NCBI GenBank assembly: GCA_027493055.1
Contig: JAPUDO010000053.1
Span: forward strand, 1 to 64,000
DNA from: Niabella sp.
GTDB lineage: Bacteria; Bacteroidota; Bacteroidia; Chitinophagales; Chitinophagaceae
Direction: 5' to 3'
DNA length: 64,000 nucleotides
In this document: one piece after another, positions 20,307 to 29,481 of the stretch
How the letters are laid out: every line of letters begins with the position of its first letter
Position numbering within the stretch: the stretch's first letter is position 1
Position numbers and translations under genes: made by a program
Notes under the pieces: model-generated
Database searches by the model: none
The model's input: the letters and a program-made list of their open reading frames with translations, nothing else
What the model was told of the DNA's origin: nothing

Positions 20307-21206
20307 CTACTTCTTTTTTTGTAACGAAGTCCGTACTTTTTTTACGAAAGCTTGCGTAACATTAGCCAGAGAGGCAATTTTAGCAATAGTGAAATCAGTG
20401 TTGGAAAGCAGGTTTTTTACAAACAGTTCTTTGCCTTCTTCAACGCCCTTTTCCCTGCCTTGTTGTATTAAATATTCCTTTACACCCATAATTTTCCTTT
20501 TGTCGGTGATTTGTCCTATTTTCTTTTCAAAGGTAGCATAAGTCTCAGAATCGGCAAAGCGGATACAGTTTTGCAGAAACGCATAAATAGCAATGATCTT
20601 TCGCTGTGAGAGCTTTTTACCAGCCAGGGCCCGGAATATCCATTCATGGCGGTTCATCAGCTCCTCATCCGTTGCTTTACCGCTAAGCAGCGCCGTTTTG
20701 GCCGCCAGCATTACAAGGGCAAAAGGATTATTTATGCTTTTTAGCGTCTCGTCTTCCTGGTCAATAACCCGGTAGGTATTATATTGGTATTCGAGCCGTG
20801 TGCCCAAGAGTTCTATTTCATAACGTTCGGGCGGAAATCCCTGGACACCAGTAAAGATAACGATTGCTGTTACCGGGCGCCTGTACCTGTCTAATATCCG
20901 GTAGAAATATTGAAACATCCTGTGTGCAAATTGCTTATCAGCATACCCCTGCACTTCAATATGTACCAATATCCACTGCTCTCCGCCGCTCTTCCATTGC
21001 ACTTTAACCAGCTTGTCAACAAAGCGTACGTTTCGATCTGTTTCTTTGTCCGGGTATAGCTTTTCCAGCTCTTTATCCAGAAACTCAAATCTGCGCATAT
21101 CAAAAAGCATATCGGCGTCACGAAAAAAGAACCGTAAAAAATCGGGGAAAAGGTCTTCTATAAGCGATTTCCAGATCGGGTCGAACTGGTGTTTATTTTT
21201 ATTCAT
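20307..21206 (-). CDS. Rpn-family PD-(D/E)XK nuclease (putative transposase-like)
   Basis: 299 residues. The N-terminal part (HQFDPIWKSLIEDLFPDFL, then VRFVDKLVKVQWKSGGEQ and ILVHIEVQGYADKQFAHRM) shows the PD-(D/E)XK core with the E-x-Q motif of the recombination-promoting nuclease/DUF4351-like group. The C-terminus has a coiled, charged segment and ends with the same TDFTIAKIASLANVTQAFVKKVRTSL style of tail as the second Rpn protein at 34762. Such genes are dispersed and copy-number variable. Stands alone between convergent and divergent housekeeping genes; no flanking repeats seen here. Confidence 0.8.
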   Translation of the reverse strand: MNKNKHQFDPIWKSLIEDLFPDFLRFFFRDADMLFDMRRFEFLDKELEKLYPDKETDRNVRFVDKLVKVQWKSGGEQWILVHIEVQGYADKQFAHRMFQYFYRILDRYRRPVTAIVIFTGVQGFPPERYEIELLGTRLEYQYNTYRVIDQEDETLKSINNPFALVMLAAKTALLSGKATDEELMNRHEWIFRALAGKKLSQRKIIAIYAFLQNCIRFADSETYATFEKKIGQITDKRKIMGVKEYLIQQGREKGVEEGKELFVKNLLSNTDFTIAKIASLANVTQAFVKKVRTSLQKKK

Positions 21207-21372
21207 TTTTCTATAGGTTGATGCTTAAAAATACTATTTTCTGTTTATAGTTAGAAAAATGGGTTGCATTTTTAAACCCTAAAAAAGCCGCACTGTTTTC
21301 AAAAACCGGTTAAGAGGCAGGGCGCAATTCACCCAATCTCCTTTCTGTAATTTATGAATGAAAAATTTCATG

Positions 21373-21380
21373 TAAGTTTG
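21373..21380 (+). promoter_or_regulatory. Putative -7 element for gnd
   Basis: TAAGTTTG fits TAnnTTTG exactly, 55 bases before the gnd ATG; a TTTA lies 18 bases upstream in place of the -33 element. Confidence 0.45.
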
Positions 21381-21435
21381 GCACGCTTTAGAAAGCGCTT
21401 AAAATTTTATCTCACATTTTAATTAATAATAAATC

Positions 21436-22890
21436 ATGGCAGAATTATCAGACATAGGTGTTATTGGCCTTGCTGTAATGGGTGAAAACCTTATCCTGAA
21501 TATGGAGAGCAAAGGCTTCCGAGTAACAGCTTATAACCGTACGGTTGAAAAAGTAGATCATTTTATAAACGGCAGGGCTAAGGGAAAAAACATCCAGGGC
21601 GCGCATTCTATTGAAGAATTAGTAGCCTCTTTAAAATCTCCGCGTAAAGTAATGCTGATGGTGAAAGCGGGTAAGCCGGTTGATGATTTTATAGAATTAC
21701 TGATCCCGCATCTGGATAAAGGAGATATTATTATTGATGGAGGAAACTCTCATTTCCCCGATACTGAAAGGAGGGTGAAATATGTAGAAAGCAAAGGACT
21801 GCTTTATATAGGTACCGGTGTATCGGGTGGAGAGGAAGGAGCTTTGTTAGGCCCTTCTATTATGCCGGGAGGCTCTAAAAACGCCTGGCCGGAGGTAAAG
21901 CCCATTTTCCAGGGGATTGCTGCAAAAGTAGCTGATGGTTCTCCCTGCTGCGACTGGGTAGGAGATGGAGGAGCCGGTCATTTTGTAAAAATGGTACATA
22001 ACGGCATTGAGTATGGCGACATGCAATTGATTTGTGAAGTGTACCAGGTGATGAAAGACCTGCTGGGCATGAGTGCTGACGAAATGCACGAAGTATTTAA
22101 AGAATGGAACGAAGGCGAGCTGGACAGCTACCTGATAGAAATTACCCGCGATATTTTAGCCTATAAAGAAGATGGCACGCCGATCATTGATAAAATTCTG
22201 GATACTGCAGGCCAAAAAGGTACCGGCAAATGGACAGGAACGGTTGCTCTGGAATTAGGCATTCCGCTTACATTAATTACCGAATCGGTTTTTGCAAGAT
22301 GTTTATCTGCTTTGAAAGAGGAGCGTGTAGCGGCATCCAAAGTATTGACCGCAGGGCCTAAGCCTTCTTTTGATGGAGACAGGAAACAGTTTGTTGATCA
22401 GCTACGCGATGCCCTGTACGCGGCCAAAGTAATTTCTTATGCGCAGGGCTACCAGATGATGCGTGCAGCTGCCAAAGAATATGGCTGGGAGCTAAATTAT
22501 GGTAATATTGCTTTAATGTGGAGAGGTGGCTGCATTATCCGTTCCCGCTTTTTAGGAAATATCAAAGAGGCATTTGATAAAAATCCGGAGCTGACCAACC
22601 TGTTATTAGATCCCTATTTTGCTGAAAGGGTACAAGCTTGCCAGCAAGGGCTGAGGACAGTTACTGCCACGGCAATGTTAAACGGTATTCCTGTTCCGTG
22701 TTTAAGCGCAGGTATCAATTATTACGATGGGTACCGCTCAGAAAGGCTGCCGGCTAATTTGCTGCAGGCACAGCGCGATTATTTTGGTGCACATACTTAT
22801 GAAAGGTTAGATCAGCCCCGTGGTCAGTTCTTCCATACCAACTGGACGGGAAGAGGCGGCGATACGGCTTCTACTACTTACGATGTATAA
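21436..22890 (+). CDS. gnd: 6-phosphogluconate dehydrogenase, decarboxylating
   Basis: Oxidative pentose phosphate pathway enzyme: 6-phosphogluconate + NADP to ribulose-5-phosphate + CO2. At 484 residues it is of the long (dimeric) class. NADP-binding motif IGLAVMGENLILNMESKGF at about 10-28, substrate/catalytic segments GTGVSGGEEGALLGPSIMPG, and FVKMVHNGIEYGDMQLICE with the catalytic Lys-His-Asn-Glu cluster, and a C-terminal tail RGQFFHTNWTGRGG. Monocistronic, with a bidirectional terminator after it. Confidence 0.97.
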   Translation: MAELSDIGVIGLAVMGENLILNMESKGFRVTAYNRTVEKVDHFINGRAKGKNIQGAHSIEELVASLKSPRKVMLMVKAGKPVDDFIELLIPHLDKGDIIIDGGNSHFPDTERRVKYVESKGLLYIGTGVSGGEEGALLGPSIMPGGSKNAWPEVKPIFQGIAAKVADGSPCCDWVGDGGAGHFVKMVHNGIEYGDMQLICEVYQVMKDLLGMSADEMHEVFKEWNEGELDSYLIEITRDILAYKEDGTPIIDKILDTAGQKGTGKWTGTVALELGIPLTLITESVFARCLSALKEERVAASKVLTAGPKPSFDGDRKQFVDQLRDALYAAKVISYAQGYQMMRAAAKEYGWELNYGNIALMWRGGCIIRSRFLGNIKEAFDKNPELTNLLLDPYFAERVQACQQGLRTVTATAMLNGIPVPCLSAGINYYDGYRSERLPANLLQAQRDYFGAHTYERLDQPRGQFFHTNWTGRGGDTASTTYDV

Positions 22891-22918
22891 CGTTTAATAC
22901 GTTTGGTAATATTTGCTG

Positions 22919-22957
22919 AAAAAGCCATCTGATCTTTAAATAAATCAGATGGCTTTT
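22919..22957. terminator. Bidirectional terminator between gnd and the M16 peptidase
   Basis: AAAAGCCATCTGAT (22920-22933) pairs with ATCAGATGGCTTTT (22944-22957) over 14 bases, giving A- and T-runs on both sides. It can stop transcription from gnd on plus and from the M16 gene on minus. Confidence 0.85.
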
Positions 22958-22981
22958 TGCTCTTATAAAACTTGCTATATA

Positions 22982-25918
22982 TTAATATCCGAATAGCTCT
23001 TCCAGGCTTAACACTTTTACAGTGCCGTATTTTGAAAGGTTTTCAGGGCCCATATTTTTTTCGCTTCCGATGATGGTATAGCTGTATTTTTTGTTAGCTA
23101 ACTGGCTATCATGAAACGCTTTGATATCACTGAATTTCAGCCCTTTTATTTGTGTATATTTTACTTTTCGAGGATCATCCGCCAACCCTTTCTTTTGAGC
23201 AGCGATATAGCTGAAAATGATCCCGGTCTTTTCTATACGCCCGGTTTCAATATCTTTTAAAGTGCTCAGCCTCCCGTTTTCAAACGCATTTTCCCTTTCC
23301 GGTAAAGTATTAAGCAACTCGGTCATTGCAGCAATAGCTTCAGGCAGCTTATCGGCCTGGCTGCCTACATATCCTGTAAAGGAAAAGGGATCTTCTTTTT
23401 TAGCAGGAGTGCCTACATAAGCATAAGTAGAATAGGCCAATGCTTTAGACTCACGGATGGTTTGAAAAACGATGGATCCCATTCCCCCTCCAAAATAGCT
23501 GTTGAACAGATCAACAACCGCTTCTTTGTTATAATCGTAAGGCAGCAAATTACGCACCCATGTCATTTCGGCCTGTACCATATCGTAATAAGCCAGGAAC
23601 ACCTGGTTTTCGTTTTGAACCGTGCGATTAAATTTAACGGCTTTAGGCACCGGAGCCCATGCCGTAAGCATTGGGTGCGATTTTTTAACTTCTGCAGCAA
23701 GTGCTGCAGTACTTAAAGGACCATAGTATAAAACCTGTGGCTGGTATTTCACAAGACTCTTTATGATAGCTACCAGCTCCTGTGCAGTAAGGGCATCCAG
23801 CTCGGCATCACTCAGCACATTATTGAAAGGATTGGCAGCTCCATAAGCAGCATAGCTGTTCAGGGCCTGCATAATTGATCCCTTGCTGGTTTTTGCATTA
23901 GCCCTTGCTTTTTGCAGGCGGTTTTTCAGGCCCTCAAGCGCTTCCTCATCGGGCTTACAGTTCCGGATCAGGTGCTCTAACAATGCTAAAGATTTAGAGA
24001 AATTTTCATTCAGTCCGTTCAGCTGAATATAAGAATCCTCCGTTCCGCTGTTTACTGAAAAGTTGGCGGCCAATTGGTAAAACGCTTTGGTAACGTCCTC
24101 TGCAGAATATTTATCTGTACCCAGGTATTGAAGATAACTAAGCGCTATAGGAAGCTTTTTATTGTTCCAGCTTCCTGTATTGTAACGGAAATAGAGACTG
24201 TACAGGCTGTTTTCCTTATTAGGCACGTACAGTAATTCTGTATTTGAAATTTTACTTTTTTGCAGATCCGTTTTAAAATTTACCCAACGCGGTGCAATAG
24301 GTGCCAGTGGCATGGCATCTATTTTTTTCACAAAATCAGATTGTTTGCCGGCATTGGTTTCTACCGGTGTAATGGCCGGTTTTTCAACTTTTACAATGCT
24401 TTTGTCCTCTCCTTTCCTTTTATAAACAACTACATAATTATCGCCAGTAAAAAATTGATTGGCATATTCTATAAGCTGGGCTTTTGTAATTTTCTTCATT
24501 TCATCCAGCTTTGCCACTTCGGTCTTCCATCCTTCCCCTTTGGTTTTAATAAAGTTGTCAACCATAGCATTGGCGCGGTAGCTGTTATTTTCCTGTGCCT
24601 GTAGCTCTCTTAGCTTATAATTAGCAACTATAGCATCCAGTAATTTATCATCAAACCTGCCCTGTTTTAAGGAATCAATTTGCGCCAGCAGCAAGGCCTT
24701 TACCTCATCCAGGGATTGTTCCTGCTTTGGAGAGGCGCTGAAAGTAAATACACCATAATCTTTGTACTGCCTTATGCCGCATCCTGCCCCTAACACTTTT
24801 TGTTGTTTGTTGAGGTTGAGGTCTAAAAGACCGGCTTTACCATTAGCCAATATATTGTCGATAGCTTTTAATATAAGATCTTCTTTTGTACCATAGGGTC
24901 CTGTACGAAACGCAATGGTTATACTTTCTGCATTAGGGCCGTAAACTTCTTTAACGATAGGGCCTTTAATAGGTTGCTCCGGAGCCGGCTTATATTCTTT
25001 AACTGGCTGCTCTTTCATGTAGCTGAAAGCCTGATCAATCTTTTTGATCATTACATCCGGATCAAAATCCCCTGACATTACTACCGCCATATTATTGGGT
25101 ACGTAATATTGATAGTAATAATCCCTGATAGCTTTTAATGAAGGATTTTTCAAATGCTCTATGGTGCCAATAGTAGTTTGCTGACCGTAATTATGTGTAG
25201 GGAAAAGCCCGCTATGAGTGGTTTCCATTACTTTCCAGCCATCATTGTCCATTGTACGGTTCTTTTCTTCGTACACTGCTTCCAGCTCCGTATGAAAAAT
25301 GCGAAGTATAGGGTTACGGAAACGCTCGGCCTGAACAGCCAGCAAACGATCTACTGCATTTGATGGTATATCTTCATCATACACTGTTTCTTCCACCCAG
25401 GTATGCGCATTGGTTCTTTGCGAACCCATAGCCGTCATCATTTTATCATATTCATTAGCTATGGAATATTGTGAAGCACGCCCGGACACTTCATCTATTT
25501 GCCTGTAAATGGCGCGACGTTGAGCAGTATCTGTTGTTGTATTATACATTTCATATAACGCATCAATGCTATCTAATAAAGGTTTTTCCCTGGCCCAGTT
25601 AAGTGAGCCAAACTGATCCGTTCCTTTAAACAGCATGTGCTCCAGGTAGTGGGCCAGGCCCGTATGATCTCTCGGGTCTGTATTGCTGCCGGCTCTTACA
25701 GCCATGTGATAGGTAATGCGTGGCTCTTTTTTATTAGAGCTCAGCATTACGGTAAGCCCGTTAGATAAAGTATATATCCGTACCTGAAGCGGATCGCCGC
25801 TTACATATTTGTACGTGTAATTTCCCGATTTCCCTTCTTTCCATTCGTATGCGGATTGTAACCATGCTTCCTGGGAAAAAGCAGTCAGCAGCAAAAGTGA
25901 TAATATAATTTTTTTCAT
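22982..25918 (-). CDS. M16-family zinc metallopeptidase (pitrilysin/insulinase-like), exported
   Basis: 978 residues from ATG 25918, which gives the signal peptide MKKIILSLLLLTAFSQEAW; an open frame 16 codons longer has no support. The inverted zinc motif HYLEH is at residues 90-94 with the distal glutamate in the ELEAVYEEKNR segment. A second, inactive M16 domain follows (from about 500), including GGGMGSIVFQTIRESKALAYS. Probably a periplasmic clamshell peptidase degrading small peptides. Transcribed alone. Confidence 0.93.
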   Translation of the reverse strand: MKKIILSLLLLTAFSQEAWLQSAYEWKEGKSGNYTYKYVSGDPLQVRIYTLSNGLTVMLSSNKKEPRITYHMAVRAGSNTDPRDHTGLAHYLEHMLFKGTDQFGSLNWAREKPLLDSIDALYEMYNTTTDTAQRRAIYRQIDEVSGRASQYSIANEYDKMMTAMGSQRTNAHTWVEETVYDEDIPSNAVDRLLAVQAERFRNPILRIFHTELEAVYEEKNRTMDNDGWKVMETTHSGLFPTHNYGQQTTIGTIEHLKNPSLKAIRDYYYQYYVPNNMAVVMSGDFDPDVMIKKIDQAFSYMKEQPVKEYKPAPEQPIKGPIVKEVYGPNAESITIAFRTGPYGTKEDLILKAIDNILANGKAGLLDLNLNKQQKVLGAGCGIRQYKDYGVFTFSASPKQEQSLDEVKALLLAQIDSLKQGRFDDKLLDAIVANYKLRELQAQENNSYRANAMVDNFIKTKGEGWKTEVAKLDEMKKITKAQLIEYANQFFTGDNYVVVYKRKGEDKSIVKVEKPAITPVETNAGKQSDFVKKIDAMPLAPIAPRWVNFKTDLQKSKISNTELLYVPNKENSLYSLYFRYNTGSWNNKKLPIALSYLQYLGTDKYSAEDVTKAFYQLAANFSVNSGTEDSYIQLNGLNENFSKSLALLEHLIRNCKPDEEALEGLKNRLQKARANAKTSKGSIMQALNSYAAYGAANPFNNVLSDAELDALTAQELVAIIKSLVKYQPQVLYYGPLSTAALAAEVKKSHPMLTAWAPVPKAVKFNRTVQNENQVFLAYYDMVQAEMTWVRNLLPYDYNKEAVVDLFNSYFGGGMGSIVFQTIRESKALAYSTYAYVGTPAKKEDPFSFTGYVGSQADKLPEAIAAMTELLNTLPERENAFENGRLSTLKDIETGRIEKTGIIFSYIAAQKKGLADDPRKVKYTQIKGLKFSDIKAFHDSQLANKKYSYTIIGSEKNMGPENLSKYGTVKVLSLEELFGY

Positions 25919-25951
25919 GTGCGGATTTTTATAAACTGATAGCTGAATATA

Positions 25952-25959
25952 CAAATTTA
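25952..25959 (-). promoter_or_regulatory. Putative -7 element for the M16 peptidase
   Basis: On the minus strand TAAATTTG fits the TAnnTTTG consensus 33 bases before the chosen ATG, which also supports starting at 25918 rather than at 25966. No clear -33 element. Confidence 0.4.
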
Positions 25960-26100
25960 GATACAAAACAGATCAGTACCTGTACAGATTTTGGGAAACA
26001 GAGGTATCCTCCCAGGCATTGACGTGCACAGAAACAAAAAGGATATTATTGCTAATACCCTGAAATGATCTTTTACAACTTTTAGAACCCTGGTTGTTTG

Positions 26101-27252
26101 CTATACTGCCGTCAGCAGCGCATACATATAGCTGAACCTGGAGCTTTCCGGAACCAGTAAAAATACCTTATCACCTTTTTTCAGTTTGCCGCTGCTCAAA
26201 AGTTCATCTACCATAAAATAAACCGATGCGGCACCTACATTGCCTACATAGCTAAGGTTGACAAACCATTTTTCGTAAGGGATATGATGACCCAGTTTCA
26301 GATGCTCTTCGTAAATTTTATCCTTAAAAAAGTTGCTGCTCATGTGCGGGCAGTACCAGGTAATATCATCGGGATTTAAACCACGCCTTTCAAACAGCTC
26401 GGGCAAAGGCCTGCCGCCCAGGGGAACAATATTAGGGCTCAGCAGCTTCACATCCTGCTTGATGCTCATCACTGATTTTTCGTTCAGCTCCTCATGCGTA
26501 AATTCCAGGTAGCTTTTCAATGTGCCGTCTTCCTGCTTTTCGGCGCCACAGTACATACAGGCCTCCATATCATCAGCATAGGAAATACCCTCTATCCATT
26601 CTATTTTCAGGCTTAAGCCATCAGGATTGGGTTTATTGCTTAACAGAAATGCAGAAGCGCCGTCAGAAAGCATCCAGCGTAAAAATTCTTTATCAAAGCT
26701 GATATAAGGATTTTGCTCCAGCTCTTCCAGCTTATGCACTTCATCCTCAAACTGGTTGGCTACCAGCGAAGCCGAAAACCTTTCAGAGCCAGCCGCAACC
26801 GCAGTATCCGCATCCCCGGTTTTTACAGCCATATAGGCGTACTTTAAGGCATGCATGCCTGCGCAGCAAACACCACTTGGGGATACTACTTCCAGTTTGC
26901 CTAACTCCGGCAGCCAGCCATGTACCATTACGGCGTGTGAGGGCATCACCTGGTCGGGCGAGGAAGTGCCGCAGGAAAGCACATCAACGTTTTTAATTCC
27001 TTGCGGATCTCCTTTAAAAAGCGCTTTTATTGCTTCGGCAGTCAGCTGTGCATTAGTATGAGTGGTTTTACCCCCTTTTTCCAGGGCGTAATAGCGGTTG
27101 GTAATACCATTGTTCCTCAGCACAATCCTGCGCGATTTTGAAGGTTTCCCGTTAATATAGCCCAGGTAATCTTCCATCTCATCGTTACTCACAGGATTAT
27201 TAGGAAAATAATGTGAGGTACGGTTAATATAAACTTCGTTTAATGACATCAT
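26101..27252 (-). CDS. darB: Dialkylresorcinol ketosynthase DarB (FabH-like)
   Basis: KAS III-type condensing enzyme that joins two beta-keto acyl units into the cyclic precursor of dialkylresorcinols, the alcohol half of flexirubin pigments. 383 residues with the triad Cys130 (GVCCAGMHALKY), His303 (YCPHMSSNF) and Asn338 (VGNVGAAS). N-terminal VYINRTSHYFPNNPVSNDEM is typical of the group. A second in-frame ATG one codon later could be the start. darA is 77 bases upstream on the same strand. Assignment is strengthened by that neighbour. Confidence 0.9.
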   Translation of the reverse strand: MMSLNEVYINRTSHYFPNNPVSNDEMEDYLGYINGKPSKSRRIVLRNNGITNRYYALEKGGKTTHTNAQLTAEAIKALFKGDPQGIKNVDVLSCGTSSPDQVMPSHAVMVHGWLPELGKLEVVSPSGVCCAGMHALKYAYMAVKTGDADTAVAAGSERFSASLVANQFEDEVHKLEELEQNPYISFDKEFLRWMLSDGASAFLLSNKPNPDGLSLKIEWIEGISYADDMEACMYCGAEKQEDGTLKSYLEFTHEELNEKSVMSIKQDVKLLSPNIVPLGGRPLPELFERRGLNPDDITWYCPHMSSNFFKDKIYEEHLKLGHHIPYEKWFVNLSYVGNVGAASVYFMVDELLSSGKLKKGDKVFLLVPESSRFSYMYALLTAV

Positions 27253-27329
27253 CTTTTAATCTTTTTTGTGTGCAGGACTTAATTGAGTAAAGAACGGTAT
27301 ACACACATCGTATATCATACATCTTACAC

Positions 27330-28247
27330 TTAAATGCGCTCCTTATACTCAACGCCTCTGTAATAATTCATCTGCCGCCTGATCTTCTTTTGCGAAAACG
27401 GCCTGAAAAGTAATAAATCTACCGTTAATATTACCGGTGAAGCCACCAGCAACGCAATGGCAAGATAATATTTATATGCAACAAGTATGCTTTTCCTTTT
27501 CCGGGGATGCTTATTTATGATGTTCACCCATTTCTGGAAGATCTTCCCGGCCTTTCTTTCAATAAACATCAGCGAATATTTTACAGGTGCTGCACCCGCC
27601 CTTACCAGATCCTCCTGCATCCTGTCAAAATTCATAATACGTAAATAACTGCTTACTATATTTCCAAATTTCGAAGCCCCGGCAATATCCTTATCAGAAA
27701 CGCCCGGTTTAGGGAAAATGCCCCATTTTCTGTCCTTCCGGCCTGTGCCCAGCCAATGAAAAATGGTAAAATAGCTCAGGTGATTGGGATGTCGGTCTGC
27801 CAGGACAATGTTACCTACCAGCTTGGCCCCTGCATTATGGAGCAGCTTCTTATTCTTTTCCTGCGCATTGATCCACATATTACGGCAACCGCTTAATGTT
27901 ATGACCGGGGTTCCTTTTATTAAAACCTTAAATTGCTCATCTTGTAAAATGGAGTTAAAAGGGATACTTGGCGATAAATTCCAGGGTTGCCAGCCTAAAA
28001 TCACCAGGTCATATTTGACAAGACCGGTTTGCCAAGGCGCTAATGCAGTTGGAATAACATTTACCGATTCGGGCACTGTATCAAAAAAATCAGGGATAGG
28101 CCAGGGGAACGGAAAGGGCTGAACAGGCCTGATCTGAAGAAATTCTACCTCATTTCCGTCTGCAATAACCGGCTTTAAAAACTGATCCAGGATAGCTTTG
28201 GTTTGCCCTGATTGCGTAAAATATACTGCTAAAACTTTTTTTCCCAT
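27330..28247 (-). CDS. darA: Dialkylresorcinol aromatase/condensing enzyme DarA
   Basis: 305 residues. The start KKVLAVYFTQSGQTKAILDQ is a flavodoxin-like phosphate loop, and family landmarks follow: LVILGWQPWNLSPSIP, LSGCRNMWINAQEK, NIVLADRHPNHLSYFTIFHW and KWGIFPKPGVSDKDIA. The C-terminus has hydrophobic stretches (YYLAIALLVASPVIL) that may hold it at the membrane. DarA oxidises/aromatises the DarB product to the dialkylresorcinol. It lies in an operon with a small secreted protein upstream (9-base gap) and darB downstream. Confidence 0.9.
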   Translation of the reverse strand: MGKKVLAVYFTQSGQTKAILDQFLKPVIADGNEVEFLQIRPVQPFPFPWPIPDFFDTVPESVNVIPTALAPWQTGLVKYDLVILGWQPWNLSPSIPFNSILQDEQFKVLIKGTPVITLSGCRNMWINAQEKNKKLLHNAGAKLVGNIVLADRHPNHLSYFTIFHWLGTGRKDRKWGIFPKPGVSDKDIAGASKFGNIVSSYLRIMNFDRMQEDLVRAGAAPVKYSLMFIERKAGKIFQKWVNIINKHPRKRKSILVAYKYYLAIALLVASPVILTVDLLLFRPFSQKKIRRQMNYYRGVEYKERI

Positions 28248-28256
28248 AACACTTTA

Positions 28257-28745
28257 TTACAATCCGGTTAATACTTTCGAGGATTTACTGTAAACTGATA
28301 TAGCCTGTTGTAATGCATCTGGCAAAGAATGATAATTGCTTTTTACCGTTTGCGCATCTTCAGCCAGATTTTTATTATATCCTACAATTTTAGGGGCGTT
28401 TTCCTGTATTATGAGACGCAAAAACCTGAACTCAGTATTCTGGGGCTCTTTGCTGATAGCGCCCTCAAGCAATTTGTGTCCCTGCTTAAATAAAGACAGC
28501 TTTTTTGCAGGTACTTTTAAGGCTCCTGATTTTCGCATCAGCAGTGCGCCTTCAAAAGCTGCCTTATCATTACCTTTTAAACTTTTAACATTTCCCAGCT
28601 GCTTATTCCACGCATCTATACTGGCCGATGCAAGCGCTGCATAAAAAGCCTGTTTTCCGGTTCCGGATTGGGCATGTAAAAGAAACGATGCCGTTACAAA
28701 AAGAATTAAAAAACACGCCCCTGATAATCTGCTATTCCAAACCAT
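28257..28745 (-). CDS. Small exported protein of the dar operon, unknown function
   Basis: 162 residues with an N-terminal signal peptide (LSGACFLILFVTASFLLHAQS). The mature part is helical, lysine- and alanine-rich (AFYAALASASIDAWNKQL, KAAFEGALLMRKSGALKVPAKKL, then FRFLRLIIQENAPKIVGYNKNL). It is the first gene of the dar operon, 9 bases before darA, so a role in pigment export or envelope anchoring is plausible, but no family was recognised. Confidence 0.7.
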   Translation of the reverse strand: MVWNSRLSGACFLILFVTASFLLHAQSGTGKQAFYAALASASIDAWNKQLGNVKSLKGNDKAAFEGALLMRKSGALKVPAKKLSLFKQGHKLLEGAISKEPQNTEFRFLRLIIQENAPKIVGYNKNLAEDAQTVKSNYHSLPDALQQAISVYSKSSKVLTGL

Positions 28746-28756
28746 ATTAAAGTTGG

Positions 28757-28764
28757 CAAATTTA
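28757..28764 (-). promoter_or_regulatory. Putative -7 element for the dar operon
   Basis: Minus-strand TAAATTTG (TAnnTTTG) lies 11 bases before the ATG of the first dar-operon gene. A divergent TAAGTTTG for the plus-strand genes lies 50 bases away. Confidence 0.4.
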
Positions 28765-28813
28765 TAGAATATATACTTTTATACTGCAGGAAGAAAAAAC
28801 AAAGAATTTCCTG

Positions 28814-28821
28814 TAAGTTTG
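28814..28821 (+). promoter_or_regulatory. Putative -7 element for the barrel protein/GT2/MMPL run
   Basis: TAAGTTTG fits TAnnTTTG, 89 bases before the ATG at 28911. It is back-to-back with the dar-operon promoter candidate, so both halves of the pigment locus could be read from this region. Confidence 0.4.
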
Positions 28822-28910
28822 ATACCGGAAATACTTCAGCCCTCTAAAAACTTTCCTGCCGGCAGGAAGTCTTTAGACATTTAAACCAAATTATTTAAAG
28901 ACTTCCTCTA

Positions 28911-29447
28911 ATGAAGACGAACAAAATATTTTTATTGGTTGCTTTTACTCTCAGCCAATTAATAGTTAATGCGCAAAGTGATTATAAACAAGCATTTGGG
29001 ATAAGGCTGAACGCCCATATTGCTTATGATGTACTGGCGGCATCCTATAAGAATTTTCTGTCGGACCATGGTGCTTTGGAATTTAACTTCGGGTTTGGGG
29101 CCAGAAACATGTACGTTCCTAACTCAGGAGGGCAAACGAGCTTTTCTCCCGGGATCAGTATAACAGGCGCTTATCAATATCACGAACTGATCGAAACACC
29201 TACCAATGAAAGCCTTCGCTGGTTTGCAGGTGGCGGACTCACTATTTTTAATATTTTTTCCAAAAATCATTTTTACGAAGGCTTTGGTGCAGGACTATTT
29301 GGTACGGCAGGGATTGATTATAAATTTAAGGATTCGCCCATCAACCTGACTGCCGACTGGCGGCCAACTGTATTTTTATCTGCCCCTTCTTCCTTTGCGC
29401 CGCTGCATGTTGGCACACTTGGCATAGCAGCCCGATATACTTTTTAG
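28911..29447 (+). CDS. Outer-membrane beta-barrel-like protein
   Basis: 178 residues with a signal peptide (KIFLLVAFTLSQLIVNAQS) followed by alternating amphipathic strands and glycine/aromatic turns (GALEFNFGFGARNMYV, LRWFAGGGLTIFNIF, GFGAGLFGTAGIDYKF) and ending LGIAARYTF, with terminal Phe as in barrels that use the BAM machinery. Probably an eight-strand barrel. It opens the plus-strand half of the pigment locus, 34 bases before the glycosyltransferase gene. Function not recognised. Confidence 0.75.
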   Translation: MKTNKIFLLVAFTLSQLIVNAQSDYKQAFGIRLNAHIAYDVLAASYKNFLSDHGALEFNFGFGARNMYVPNSGGQTSFSPGISITGAYQYHELIETPTNESLRWFAGGGLTIFNIFSKNHFYEGFGAGLFGTAGIDYKFKDSPINLTADWRPTVFLSAPSSFAPLHVGTLGIAARYTF

Positions 29448-29481
29448 TTTTCTCCTTTCCATCGTTTATTTTTGGTGCCTG

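Noticed and set aside
20249..21435. Flanking direct repeats around the first Rpn gene, by analogy with the second
   Set aside because: No repeat of the neighbouring gene ends could be found on either side by eye.
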